A program made the translations under genes and the position numbers. This document shows, piece after piece, positions 57,233 through 64,000 of a stretch of DNA of 64,000 nucleotides; within the stretch, counting starts at the first letter, position 1, and each line of letters opens with the position of its first letter. Origin of the DNA: Methylobacterium sp. J-070 (lineage in GTDB: Bacteria; Pseudomonadota; Alphaproteobacteria; Rhizobiales; Beijerinckiaceae); the NCBI RefSeq assembly GCF_022829385.1, contig NZ_JAKSXX010000290.1, positions 124,001 through 188,000 of the forward strand. Reading direction: 5' to 3'. The notes below the pieces were generated by a model. It did not search any database. It saw nothing but the letters and a program-made list of their open reading frames with translations, and was not told the origin of the DNA.

Positions 57233-57427
57233 GATAACGAACATTGATGAAATCGATTTTTCGGTCGCGCTGCCGAGGGCCGGGCCTTATGGACGCCGTC
57301 GCGTGCGGGTATACGGCCGTCCTCGCGCGGTCGCGCCGAACCCGGGCGCGGACCAGACTCCTGGCGCGGGGGCGCCTCGTCTCAGACTGACAATCGTCAC
57401 AGAGCCGCCGATCCGAGCCGCCCGCCG

Positions 57428-57875
57428 TCAGCGGCCGAGTTCCACCGGGATGCTGAGATCGGCGAATCCCGACCCGCCGAGCAGCGCGGGCGGCGGTGCG
57501 GGCAGCGGACCGACGCCCAGAACGGCGCGGAGGGCCCGTCGATCAAGCTCCGGAAAGCCCGAACCGCGCTCGATCTCCGTCCGCCGCAGGGTCCCGTCCG
57601 CGGCGACCTCAACGTGGACCACCACGGTGCCGGACGGTCGGCCGCCGGGCGGCCCGGTCCACGGCGTCGATCCGGGTGACGAGATCCGAGAGCCAGGTGC
57701 GCACCGCACGGCCGGGGTTCTCCCGAGCCGGGGCGGCCCAGGAGCCCAGAAGCAGCCCGAGCGCGACCACCACGCGCACGAGCCCGTATGCCGGGAGGCG
57801 GCCCCAGGGACTGCCTGCGCGCGACGGGACCGCGCCCCCCGACGCCCAGGAGCCGGACGCGCGGCCGTGAGCCAT
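57428..57875 (-). pseudogene. TonB-like C-terminal domain protein with an apparent frameshift
   Basis: From ATG 57875 the first frame gives a membrane segment (LVRVVVALGLLLGSWAAPA) and RTWLSDLVTRIDAVDRAA, then runs into arginine-rich sequence. In a second frame the domain continues as GRPSGTVVVHVEVAADGTLRR, FPELDRRALRAVLGVGPLPAPP and DLSIPVELGR, a typical TonB C-terminal (energy transducer) domain. The total of 448 bases is 3n+1. One extra base in the CCC/GGG run at 57647-57649 would restore a single protein of about 148 residues. It is either a recent pseudogene or a sequencing artefact. Confidence 0.75.
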
Positions 57876-57885
57876 CAGGCCGCGC

Positions 57886-58635
57886 TCAGGAGACGGTCGC
57901 GGACTTGCGCGCCTTCGGACCGGCCGCGGCCAGCATGACATCGTCGCTGCCGACTTCGCGCCCGGTATAGCCCAGCATCTCCGCGAGCTGCGTCCGCGCT
58001 CGCCAGACCCGGCTCTTCACCGTACCGATGCGACATTGCATGACCGCCGCTGTCTCCTCGTAGGTAAGATTCTCGATCGCCACGAGGACCAGCGCCCGCC
58101 GCATCGACGGCGCGAGGCGATCGAGGGCGGAGCGCGCATCCCTGAGGTCGAGGTGGCCCGCCTGCTCGGGCAGAGAGACCCTGCGTTCCGCCTGCACGCC
58201 GTCCGCGTCCTGCACCTCGCGGCCGCGCTTGCGGTGCTCGTTGTAGAACTGGTTGCGCATGATGGTAAACAGCCATGCCTCCAGGTTGGTGCCCCGCGTG
58301 AACCTGGCGCGCGAGCGCCACGCCCGCAGAAGCGTGTTCTGGAGGAGGTCGTCGGCGCCGACATGGTTGCGCAGCAGCGAGCGCGCGAAACGCCGGAGGT
58401 TCGGCACCAGCGCCAGCAACGATGCCTGGAACTCACGCTCGTGGTCGTCCAGCGCCTTGCCGAAGGCGGCATGCAGCTGCCTCAGGAGTTCGGCGAAGCG
58501 ATCGGAGAGGGCCGGCTCGGCGGCGTCCGGCGCGTAAGTCGCCGCCAGCAGATGGCCGAGATGAGACTGGACGCTGACGGGGAGCCGGGGCGCCAGCCTG
58601 TCGGTTGTCTCATCGTCGAAGGAGCGTGCGCGCAT
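57886..58635 (-). CDS. NepR-EcfG fusion: ECF15-type sigma factor with N-terminal NepR-like domain
   Basis: A 249-residue protein. Residues about 20-57 (VSVQSHLGHLLAATYAP then LSDRFAELLRQLHAAF) match the NepR anti-sigma helix pair, which normally is a separate small protein that holds EcfG inactive. From about residue 70 an EcfG-type sigma factor follows, with sigma-2 at about 80-140 (RRFARSLLRN, ADDLLQNTLLRAW, LEAWLFTIMRNQF) and sigma-4 at about 170-225 (LAPSMRRALVLVAIENLTYEET, VKSRVWRARTQL). Sigma-EcfG with anti-sigma NepR and anti-anti-sigma PhyR controls the general stress response of Alphaproteobacteria. PhyR is not in the window. The start is ATG 58635. Confidence 0.82.
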   Translation of the reverse strand: MRARSFDDETTDRLAPRLPVSVQSHLGHLLAATYAPDAAEPALSDRFAELLRQLHAAFGKALDDHEREFQASLLALVPNLRRFARSLLRNHVGADDLLQNTLLRAWRSRARFTRGTNLEAWLFTIMRNQFYNEHRKRGREVQDADGVQAERRVSLPEQAGHLDLRDARSALDRLAPSMRRALVLVAIENLTYEETAAVMQCRIGTVKSRVWRARTQLAEMLGYTGREVGSDDVMLAAAGPKARKSATVS

Positions 58636-58933
58636 GACAGCCGATCACCGGAGCGGGATGAGAGCATGGGCCAAGCGATTAGCGCCTGAATTCGGGCCCA
58701 CGCCGCAACATGGATCAGCGGAAACACTGATCTTGAGACCGATCGATGATACGTTGCATGGCTATCGTGACGGGTCTTCTCGTAAAGGGAATGGACTCGC
58801 CGCGGCATTTTCGCGTGGAGATCTGTCCGCCGAGACTTCGGATCGATGGCACGGCCGAACATGCCCTCGCGCCGGCGAATTCCGGCTCACGCCGGCCGTA
58901 TCGCAAACCTGAACGGAGGCTGAGACCGCACGC

Positions 58934-59179
58934 ATGACCCGACTGACGGAACTCGAAGACGATCCTGCCTTCCAGGAAGCGGTTCTCGCCGTGCGCGGCG
59001 CCGCCAGTACCCTCAGCGGCCGGGCCGTCACCGTGGAGGAGGCCCGGTTCCTGGTCGGCATCGCCCTGACGACCTACGCCCATGCCGGCGGCCTGAACGA
59101 ACCGAGCCGAAGCCGGCTGGCGCGGTTCTCGGAGACGCTCGAGCAGGGCACGGTTGTCGCGTCGCTGACGAAGCATTGA
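58934..59179 (+). CDS. Small hypothetical protein
   Basis: An 81-residue acidic helical protein (LTELEDDPAFQEAVLAVRGAA, EEARFLVGIALTTYAHAGGL). No family is recognised. It is divergent from the sigma factor gene at about 300 bp and precedes a stretch of small envelope genes. GGAGGCTGAGACC precedes ATG 58934 at a distance. Confidence 0.55.
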   Translation: MTRLTELEDDPAFQEAVLAVRGAASTLSGRAVTVEEARFLVGIALTTYAHAGGLNEPSRSRLARFSETLEQGTVVASLTKH

Positions 59180-59315
59180 CCCCCGGCGGGAAGCGTCCCG
59201 CGCCGAGGTCCCGGGGGGAGGACAGAGCCTCACGGTCCCGCGCGCCCCGGGGCCGCCGCGCGATCGGTCGCTGGCGTCGCACTCCGTGGGAGCAGCGAGC
59301 CCGAGCCGGAACCGC

Positions 59316-59597
59316 TCAGAGAAAGCCCGTCCGCCGGGCGAGCATCACCCCGAAGGCGAGGCAGGCGGCGAGGCTGACGGCCAGCATGGCGACGTTGGTC
59401 CAGAACCGGACCGGGCGGCTGGACCCGTCGATCCCGTCGACGCGCAGCCGCACCCAGGGCACGTAGAGGAACAGCGCGATCACGCTCAGGATCAGGAACG
59501 CGAAGGTGGCGAGCCGGCCGGTGCCGAGCGCGGCGACCGCCAAGACCGCCCAACCGAGGACGAAGCCCAGCATCGTGATCAAGGCTGTCGAATTCAC
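59316..59597 (-). CDS. Small membrane protein, three predicted helices
   Basis: A 93-residue protein with hydrophobic segments MLGFVLGWAVLAVAALG, LATFAFLILSVIALFLYVPWV and VAMLAVSLAACLAFGVML. The function is unknown. The start appears to be GTG 59597 (GAAGGGA upstream). It is convergent with the 81-residue gene. Confidence 0.55.
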   Translation of the reverse strand: MNSTALITMLGFVLGWAVLAVAALGTGRLATFAFLILSVIALFLYVPWVRLRVDGIDGSSRPVRFWTNVAMLAVSLAACLAFGVMLARRTGFL

Positions 59598-59899
59598 GTC
59601 CGCACGTTCCCTTCAGCGGCAGATCGATCCGCGGCAGGTCCCGTCACGGGACCGGCGGCATCCACCGGATCGACCGTGACATCAGAGCGGTGGCTGGTGC
59701 CGCGCGAGAGGATCGACGGCCCGCGTCCGACGCGCCGCTGATCGCGACAGAACGGCTTACGACCACACGGGCTCGACATGGCTCGAAGCTTCGGTGCGGT
59801 CGTCAAGGGGCCTTGCCGCTTGCGGCGGCTCGACGGTCGACCGATGGCACGGGAATCCGTCCAAGCTGCGTGAGGCGCGGGTCAAGGCGGGGATTCCGC
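59598..59899. other. 302 bp region without a supported gene
   Basis: No credible coding frame, repeat or terminator was seen. It must contain the promoter of the small membrane gene and the end of the transpeptidase transcript. Confidence 0.4.
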
Positions 59900-60601
59900 C
59901 TAAGCCGGCAGGACGACCACCTTCGTCTTGACCGGTGTTCGCGCGTAGAGGTGGATCATGTCCTGGCTGAGCAAGCCGACACAGCCGCTCGTGATACCCG
60001 AACCGATCGTGTCCGGTTCGCTGCTGGCGTAGATCGTGTAGAGCGTGTAGGCGCCGTTCTGGTAGAGGTGCAGGGTGCGGGCGCCCAGCGGGTTGTCGAG
60101 GCCGCCCGGCATACCCCGGGCGTATTTGGCGGCCTCGGGCTGACGCCGGATCATCTCCTTCGGCGGTGTCCACGTCGCCCACTCGGATTTGCGGCCGACA
60201 TAAGCGTCACCGCTCCACAGAAATCCATCGCGACCGACATTGGCGCCGTAACGGGTCGCGGTCCCGTCGCCCTCGACGCGATAGACATAGAAGTTGCCGG
60301 GATCGACGATGATCGTTCCGGCGGCCTCCTTGGTCTCGTAGCGGACCGCCCTGCGGTAGTACTTCGGATCGACCTTGCTGATATCGACTGCCGGGATCGG
60401 GAACTTCTCGTTCGGCATCGGCCCATAGGTGTTCCGCGCCTCGGCGAGGAGCAGGCCATCGGTTGTCGAGCAACCGGCGAGCCCCAATGCGCCGATGCCG
60501 ACGGCCGAGCCGGCCAGAAACGAACGGCGGCTGAGGAGCCTCGCCCGGTCTCCGAGCGGAGCGATCGCGCCCGTCTCGGCCTGCCCACCGTCTATGATCA
60601 T
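59900..60601 (-). CDS. L,D-transpeptidase-like lipoprotein with altered catalytic motif
   Basis: A 233-residue exported protein. The leader has twin arginines (RR at 25-26) and a lipobox ending at C44 (ALGLAGC-STT), so it may be a Tat-exported lipoprotein. The YkuD domain continues to LYQNGAYTLYTIYASSEPD and ITSGCVGLLSQDMIHLY. Compared with the usual IHGT and S-G-C-[IV]-R pattern, the His is Tyr191, the following Gly is Ala, and the Arg after Cys207 is Gly209. Only the nucleophile Cys remains, so activity is doubtful. Its ATG overlaps the stop of an upstream 75-residue gene (ATGA). Confidence 0.85.
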   Translation of the reverse strand: MIIDGGQAETGAIAPLGDRARLLSRRSFLAGSAVGIGALGLAGCSTTDGLLLAEARNTYGPMPNEKFPIPAVDISKVDPKYYRRAVRYETKEAAGTIIVDPGNFYVYRVEGDGTATRYGANVGRDGFLWSGDAYVGRKSEWATWTPPKEMIRRQPEAAKYARGMPGGLDNPLGARTLHLYQNGAYTLYTIYASSEPDTIGSGITSGCVGLLSQDMIHLYARTPVKTKVVVLPA

Positions 60602-60825
60602 GATCCCGGACTTTCTATATCCTGCTCTGGATCAGAGAACGCGTCAGCCATATTGGTCACGCGCACTGCCAAGCTGAGGCTGTCGATACCCAGTACGCTG
60701 GCAAGCTCGGCCTTTGCGTCGAGAGTGTGGCCAAAACGCCGCCGCGCCCGGGATTGATCATCGGCAGTGGCTTCGGGACGTTCTTTCCCCAGAGACTGGA
60801 GCATTTTCGGTTCAATCTGCTTCAT
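60598..60825 (-). CDS. Small protein coupled to the transpeptidase-like gene
   Basis: A 75-residue protein, mainly charged (KQIEPKMLQSLGKERPEATA, DAKAELASVLGIDSLSLAV). No family is recognised. Its TGA at 60600-60598 overlaps the ATG of the downstream transpeptidase-like gene. That overlap supports its reality. Confidence 0.55.
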   Translation of the reverse strand: MKQIEPKMLQSLGKERPEATADDQSRARRRFGHTLDAKAELASVLGIDSLSLAVRVTNMADAFSDPEQDIESPGS

Positions 60826-61270
60826 GCCCCGCTACGGCGAAGCAATCGGCGGTTTCGTCGGGCGTGACGGTGTCGACGGGCCGCCCGAGGGCAGACCCCA
60901 CGCCATCGACGGGACTTCCGGCGACCTTGCCCAGACGCGCCGCGGGACGGCCAGTGCGATCGGATCGGCGTTGACCTGCTCCGAGAGCTCCGGAGCCCGT
61001 CGGATCCAGGACGGGCAGCCACGGCCTGGATTTCGGCCTGGACCGGATCGTGCGCCTCGGCCTCGGCGGCTTCCGTCGCGACGGCAACGACACGCACCGT
61101 GCGCGTGGACTTGCCCGCTCCATGCCTGTGCCGGGCGTACTTCAGAACGCCGACCACGGGGGGTCGGCGCCATCCGTCCCGGCTGCGAGCCCGCCGTCTC
61201 GGCGGCTCCACGGAACTGCAGGCGGTACCTGCGGTTCCCCTGGTCCGGAGTATTCCAGAGGAAGTGCCCG
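60826..61270. other. 445 bp region without a supported gene, holding divergent promoters
   Basis: Frames here on both strands look Arg/Ser/Pro-rich and lack good starts, so I see no gene. The right edge holds a candidate EcfG promoter inside a palindrome (61212-61238). The rest may be a degraded gene. Confidence 0.4.
61212..61236 (+). promoter_or_regulatory. Candidate EcfG promoter within a palindrome
   Basis: GGAAC at 61212-61216 and GGTT at 61233-61236 are 16 bases apart, which is close to GGAAC-N16-CGTT with one mismatch. It ends about 35 bp upstream of the ATG at 61271. The same bases form an inverted repeat (GGAACTGCAGG / CCTGCGGTTCC, one mismatch), so an operator or hairpin is an alternative reading. 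Confidence 0.5.
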
Positions 61271-61714
61271 ATGCCGAACGGTACTCAGGAAGGTCGGTCA
61301 GGCCCCGCGGGTCCGGATCGCGACGACGCGCGCAGTTTTGCCGATACGCTCCGCGATCAGACACACGGGTATGTCGAGAAGCGCAAAGCCGACGCGGCCC
61401 GGCTGGTGTCGGATGTCGGCGACGCGATCCGCGACACCGGCACCGGCTTCGACGGGCTGCCGCAGCTGAAGGAGTTCTTCGATCAGGCCGCGCTCGGCGT
61501 CGACGCGTTGGCGGAGAGCATCGCGCGCCGCTCCTTCGGCGAGATGTACGACGAGGTCCACGCGGCGGCGCGGCGGCGCCCCGCTCTGGCCACCGCGGTG
61601 GCGGTCATGGCCGGCTTTGCGCTGTTCCGGACCCTGAACGCGCAGAAAGCCCGGCCGATTCCCCGCTCCCATGCGATCGTTCCGGTCGACGTCTTCCCGA
61701 CACCCGACCTCTAG
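61271..61714 (+). CDS. Single-membrane-span envelope protein, stress-operon type
   Basis: A 147-residue protein, soluble and acidic at the N-terminus with SFADTLRDQTHGYVEKRKADAARLVSDVGDAI, then a single hydrophobic segment ALATAVAVMAGFALFRTL and a short C-terminal tail (PVDVFPTPDL). It resembles the membrane-anchored proteins that accompany holin-X and DUF3618 genes in stress-induced operons. ATG 61271 is used; the frame runs upstream without conservation. The next gene starts 9 bp downstream. Confidence 0.65.
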   Translation: MPNGTQEGRSGPAGPDRDDARSFADTLRDQTHGYVEKRKADAARLVSDVGDAIRDTGTGFDGLPQLKEFFDQAALGVDALAESIARRSFGEMYDEVHAAARRRPALATAVAVMAGFALFRTLNAQKARPIPRSHAIVPVDVFPTPDL

Positions 61715-61723
61715 GAGGACGCC

Positions 61724-62119
61724 ATGGCCGATCCTGGAATACGGAGCATCCCGACGCTGGTCGGCGACGCGGTCCGCGAGTTGCGGGACCTCGTCGGCAG
61801 CGAGATCGCGCTGTTCCGCACGGAGATGGCGCAGGGCCTCCATCGCATCTCCCTCGGCCTCGGCCTCCTGCTCATGGCGGCCGTGCTCGCCATCACGGGC
61901 CTGTTCACGTTGCTCCTGGCCTTGGTGAAGGGCGTCGCGGTCCTCGTGCAGTCGGATGCGCTCGCAGCGCTGATCGTCGGCGGAGTCTTTCTGCTCCTCG
62001 CCCTTGGTCTGGGACTGCTCGGGCGCAGCAACGCGTCACTCGCGACGCTTGAACCCAGGCGCACGGAGCGGCAGGTCAGGCAGGACGCACAGGTTCTCAC
62101 GGAGCGCAGAGACGCATGA
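61724..62119 (+). CDS. Holin-X-like (phage_holin_3_6) membrane protein
   Basis: A 131-residue protein with an amphipathic N-terminal helix (PTLVGDAVRELRDLVGSEIALFRTEMAQGL) and two transmembrane segments (LGLLLMAAVLAITGLFTLLLALV and LAALIVGGVFLLLALGLGLL). It resembles YqjE/Holin-X proteins, which are not phage-derived here. AGGAGG precedes its ATG. Its stop overlaps the next start (ATGA). Confidence 0.8.
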   Translation: MADPGIRSIPTLVGDAVRELRDLVGSEIALFRTEMAQGLHRISLGLGLLLMAAVLAITGLFTLLLALVKGVAVLVQSDALAALIVGGVFLLLALGLGLLGRSNASLATLEPRRTERQVRQDAQVLTERRDA

Positions 62120-62535
62120 ACAACGCACCCGATGATCTGGAGCGGGATGTCGAAGCGAGCCGCGGGCGGCTGGACCGAACGCTGGCGGATCTGCAGGCCC
62201 GGCTGAACCAGCCGGGGATCCCGCGCGACTTGGCCGACCTGCGCAGATCGGGGCAGGCTGCCGGCAAGACGGTCGAGCGCCTCGTCGACGAGGTGCGGAT
62301 CAACCCCGTGCCGGCGCTGCTGATCGCGGCCGGGTTCGGTCTGCTGGTCTACGAGGCCTTCCGGACGGCGGCGGACCGCCGGCGTCTGGCGATTGTTCCT
62401 TCGGGATCGACCGGGGCGACGACGGATCGCCATCTGCCGGAGAACCATCCGGACCGGATGCACGCGCGGCTCGACGATGCGCTGGAGGAGAGCTTCCCCG
62501 GCAGCGATCCCGTCTCGGTCCGCATCACCAAGTAG
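62116..62535 (+). CDS. DUF3618 protein
   Basis: A 139-residue membrane-associated protein. The N-terminal DLERDVEASRGRLDRTLADLQARL is the DUF3618 signature, followed by NPVPALLIAAGFGLLVYEAF as the membrane segment. The C-terminal RLDDALEESFPGSDPVSV motif is found at the end of many stress-linked proteins. It is translationally coupled to the holin-X-like gene. Confidence 0.85.
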   Translation: MNNAPDDLERDVEASRGRLDRTLADLQARLNQPGIPRDLADLRRSGQAAGKTVERLVDEVRINPVPALLIAAGFGLLVYEAFRTAADRRRLAIVPSGSTGATTDRHLPENHPDRMHARLDDALEESFPGSDPVSVRITK

Positions 62536-62582
62536 GCATATCGGTCACGCGCCTCGGCGCCGGGCGCTGCCGCGCTCGGCGG

Positions 62583-63866
62583 TCAGTCGAGGATCCCTTC
62601 CACGGCGATCCGCAGGTGCTCCGGTCCGCGGAGCGTCGCCGGGCGTCGGTAGGGCGGGGGGTCCTCGACCAAGCGCGGAGCCTTCAGGCGGCGCGCGAGC
62701 GCCGTGAGCGCGGCCTCGGCTTCGAACCGGCCCAGGGGCGCACCGACGCAGTAATGCAGGCCGCCGCCGAAGCCGAGGTGGCGCGTGCCGACGCGATCCG
62801 GATCGAACCTGTCCGGTTCGCTGAACGCGGCCGGGTCGCGGTTGCCCGCGGCGAGCATCAGGACGAGCGCCTCGCCCGCGGGGATCGTGGTACCGGCGAT
62901 CTCGATGGCGCCGAGGGTCTTGCGGCTGACGAGCTGCACCGGGGGATCGTAGCGCATGACCTCCTCGACCACACGGGGCGCGCGGCTCGGGTCGGCACGC
63001 AGCCGCTCCAACTCGCGCGGGTGGCGCATCAGCGCGAGCCACGCGTTTCCGATCAGGTTCACCGCGGTCTCGTGGCCGGCCACGAGGATCAGGATCGCGG
63101 TCGAGATCAGGTCGAAGTCGCCCATCCGGCCGCCGTCGGGGGAGGCCTGGTTGGCCAGCCCGGACAGCAGATCGTCACACGGTCGGCGACGCTTCTCGGC
63201 GATCAGGTCGGTGAGATAGTCGGAGATGGCATCGAAGGTCCGGGCATTCTCGATACGGGTCTCCTCGCCGACCGCGACCCCTGGCTCGACCGCGGTCGCG
63301 AGCTGGCTCGACCAATCGTGAAACCGCGTCTCGTCCCCGCCCGGCACGCCGAACAACTCGCAGATCACCGCCACCGGCAGCGGATAGGCGAGGTCGTCGA
63401 CCACGTCGATCTCGCCCGCGCCCATCTTGCGGTCGAGCATCTCGGCGACGAGCCGCTCGGAGCGCGCGCGCATCCTGTGAACGCGTTCGGGCGTGAAGTG
63501 GCGAACGGTGGCGGCGCGGAGGCGGTCGTGTTCGGGCGGGTCGCGGAACAGAAACGGCTGATGTCGGTCGGTGATGCGGTTCTTGATCGGATTGACGAGG
63601 TAATCGGTGACCGGGTTGCCCGTAGACGGACGCTTCGTCGGCGGCTGGGTCTCGACGCTGAGACGCGGGTCGTTCTGCAGGCGCATGATGGCGTCGTGGC
63701 TCGCCGCCACCCACACGCCCTGTGCTCCGTCGCCTGACGACCCGTTCGGTTCACCGACATCGTCCTGGCGCGAGACCGGGCTTTGCCGCAGGCGGGCGTA
63801 GAGCGGGTACGGGTCGGCGCGATTGGCGAAGTCCTTGATCTGCCCGAGAAGGCTCGTGTCTGCCAT
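62583..63866 (-). CDS. Cytochrome P450
   Basis: A 427-residue soluble bacterial P450 mono-oxygenase. It carries the oxygen-activating AGHETA in the I-helix, EEVMRYDPP (ExxR) and the heme Cys in HLGFGGGLHYCVGAPLGR, followed by the C-terminal helix. It uses electrons from a ferredoxin and reductase that are not in the window. The substrate is not decidable. A linker of about 12 residues after the N-terminal helix (GEPNGSSGDGAQ) is longer than usual. The start is ATG 63866. The gene is convergent with the stress operon. Confidence 0.94.
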   Translation of the reverse strand: MADTSLLGQIKDFANRADPYPLYARLRQSPVSRQDDVGEPNGSSGDGAQGVWVAASHDAIMRLQNDPRLSVETQPPTKRPSTGNPVTDYLVNPIKNRITDRHQPFLFRDPPEHDRLRAATVRHFTPERVHRMRARSERLVAEMLDRKMGAGEIDVVDDLAYPLPVAVICELFGVPGGDETRFHDWSSQLATAVEPGVAVGEETRIENARTFDAISDYLTDLIAEKRRRPCDDLLSGLANQASPDGGRMGDFDLISTAILILVAGHETAVNLIGNAWLALMRHPRELERLRADPSRAPRVVEEVMRYDPPVQLVSRKTLGAIEIAGTTIPAGEALVLMLAAGNRDPAAFSEPDRFDPDRVGTRHLGFGGGLHYCVGAPLGRFEAEAALTALARRLKAPRLVEDPPPYRRPATLRGPEHLRIAVEGILD

Positions 63867-64000
63867 GGTGTGTCCGCGCGTTGACGTCAGGAGGACGGGT
63901 CCGGGGCGGGGACCGGGCCGGCGCCTCCGGCCCCCGGATGCGGACGGACCGCCCGGTCACGGTCCCGGGCTCGAGACAGGTTGACGTCGACGCTCAGGCG

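Noticed and set aside
61724-62119. Holin-like gene as evidence of a prophage
   Set aside because: No lysin, portal, capsid or integrase is nearby. Holin-X/YqjE proteins are usual chromosomal envelope proteins in such operons.

Overview
This is a 64 kb chromosomal window of very high GC from an alphaproteobacterium of the order Hyphomicrobiales, most likely Methylobacterium or Methylorubrum. That placement is inferred from the base composition, the PhyR/NepR/EcfG-type sigma factor, the BBP2-type porin, the SecDF-YajC/NDUFAF3-like/NDUFAF6-like gene order and the scattered palindromic repeats. No search was run. No phage, insertion sequence, rRNA or CRISPR array is visible. The window reads mostly as core genome with one catabolic island and one decayed toxin locus.

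Layout. 1-4.8 kb: end of a CysJ-like flavoprotein, assimilatory nitrate reductase (nasA) and siroheme synthase (cysG). 4.9-13.7 kb: housecleaning and stress genes (NudC, HIT protein, universal stress protein, acyltransferase, DUF4142 protein, carbonic anhydrase, Nudix, DUF429, CitE-like lyase, dUTPase-like). 13.7-16.6 kb: a repeat-rich stretch around a DUF815 ATPase, then OsmC and SnoaL-like proteins. 16.7-28.4 kb: serS-surE-pcm, the NDUFAF6-like/NDUFAF3-like/secF/secD/yajC run, an epoxide-hydrolase-like enzyme, two YidB paralogues and an NlpD-like LytM lipoprotein. 28.5-36 kb: GNAT protein, porin, rlmJ, RNase T2, msrB, a degenerate CYTH-domain protein and an L,D-transpeptidase. 36-39.9 kb: dctA, ROK kinase and bestrophin. 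40-46.4 kb: an ArsR-methyltransferase fusion regulator with metF and metH, the methionine cycle. 46.5-56.2 kb: an antitoxin with a doubly broken TumE toxin inserted at the truncated end of an SMP-30 lactonase, followed by a sugar-acid catabolic cluster (IlvD/EDD dehydratase, MFS transporter, RraA-like protein, GntR regulator, TPP enzyme, ketoglutarate-semialdehyde-type dehydrogenase). 56.3-64 kb: tRNA-Gln, small proteins, a frameshifted TonB-like gene, a NepR-EcfG fusion sigma factor, a second transpeptidase with altered active-site residues, a three-gene envelope-stress operon and a cytochrome P450.

How the parts connect. Nitrate reduction needs siroheme, so nasA and cysG belong together. 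The NepR-EcfG fusion can be linked to the window by promoter sequence: a GGAAC-N16-CGTT match lies upstream of the DUF4142 gene and a weaker match lies upstream of the holin-X/DUF3618 operon. The ArsR-methyltransferase gene carries a near-perfect palindrome over its own start codon. Paired TGA-N4-TCA sites flank the gntR gene of the sugar-acid cluster.

The observations most worth following are the NepR-EcfG fusion, the broken tumE beside an intact antitoxin, the CYTH domain without its signature residues, and the bacterial NDUFAF3/NDUFAF6 homologues packed beside SecDF.
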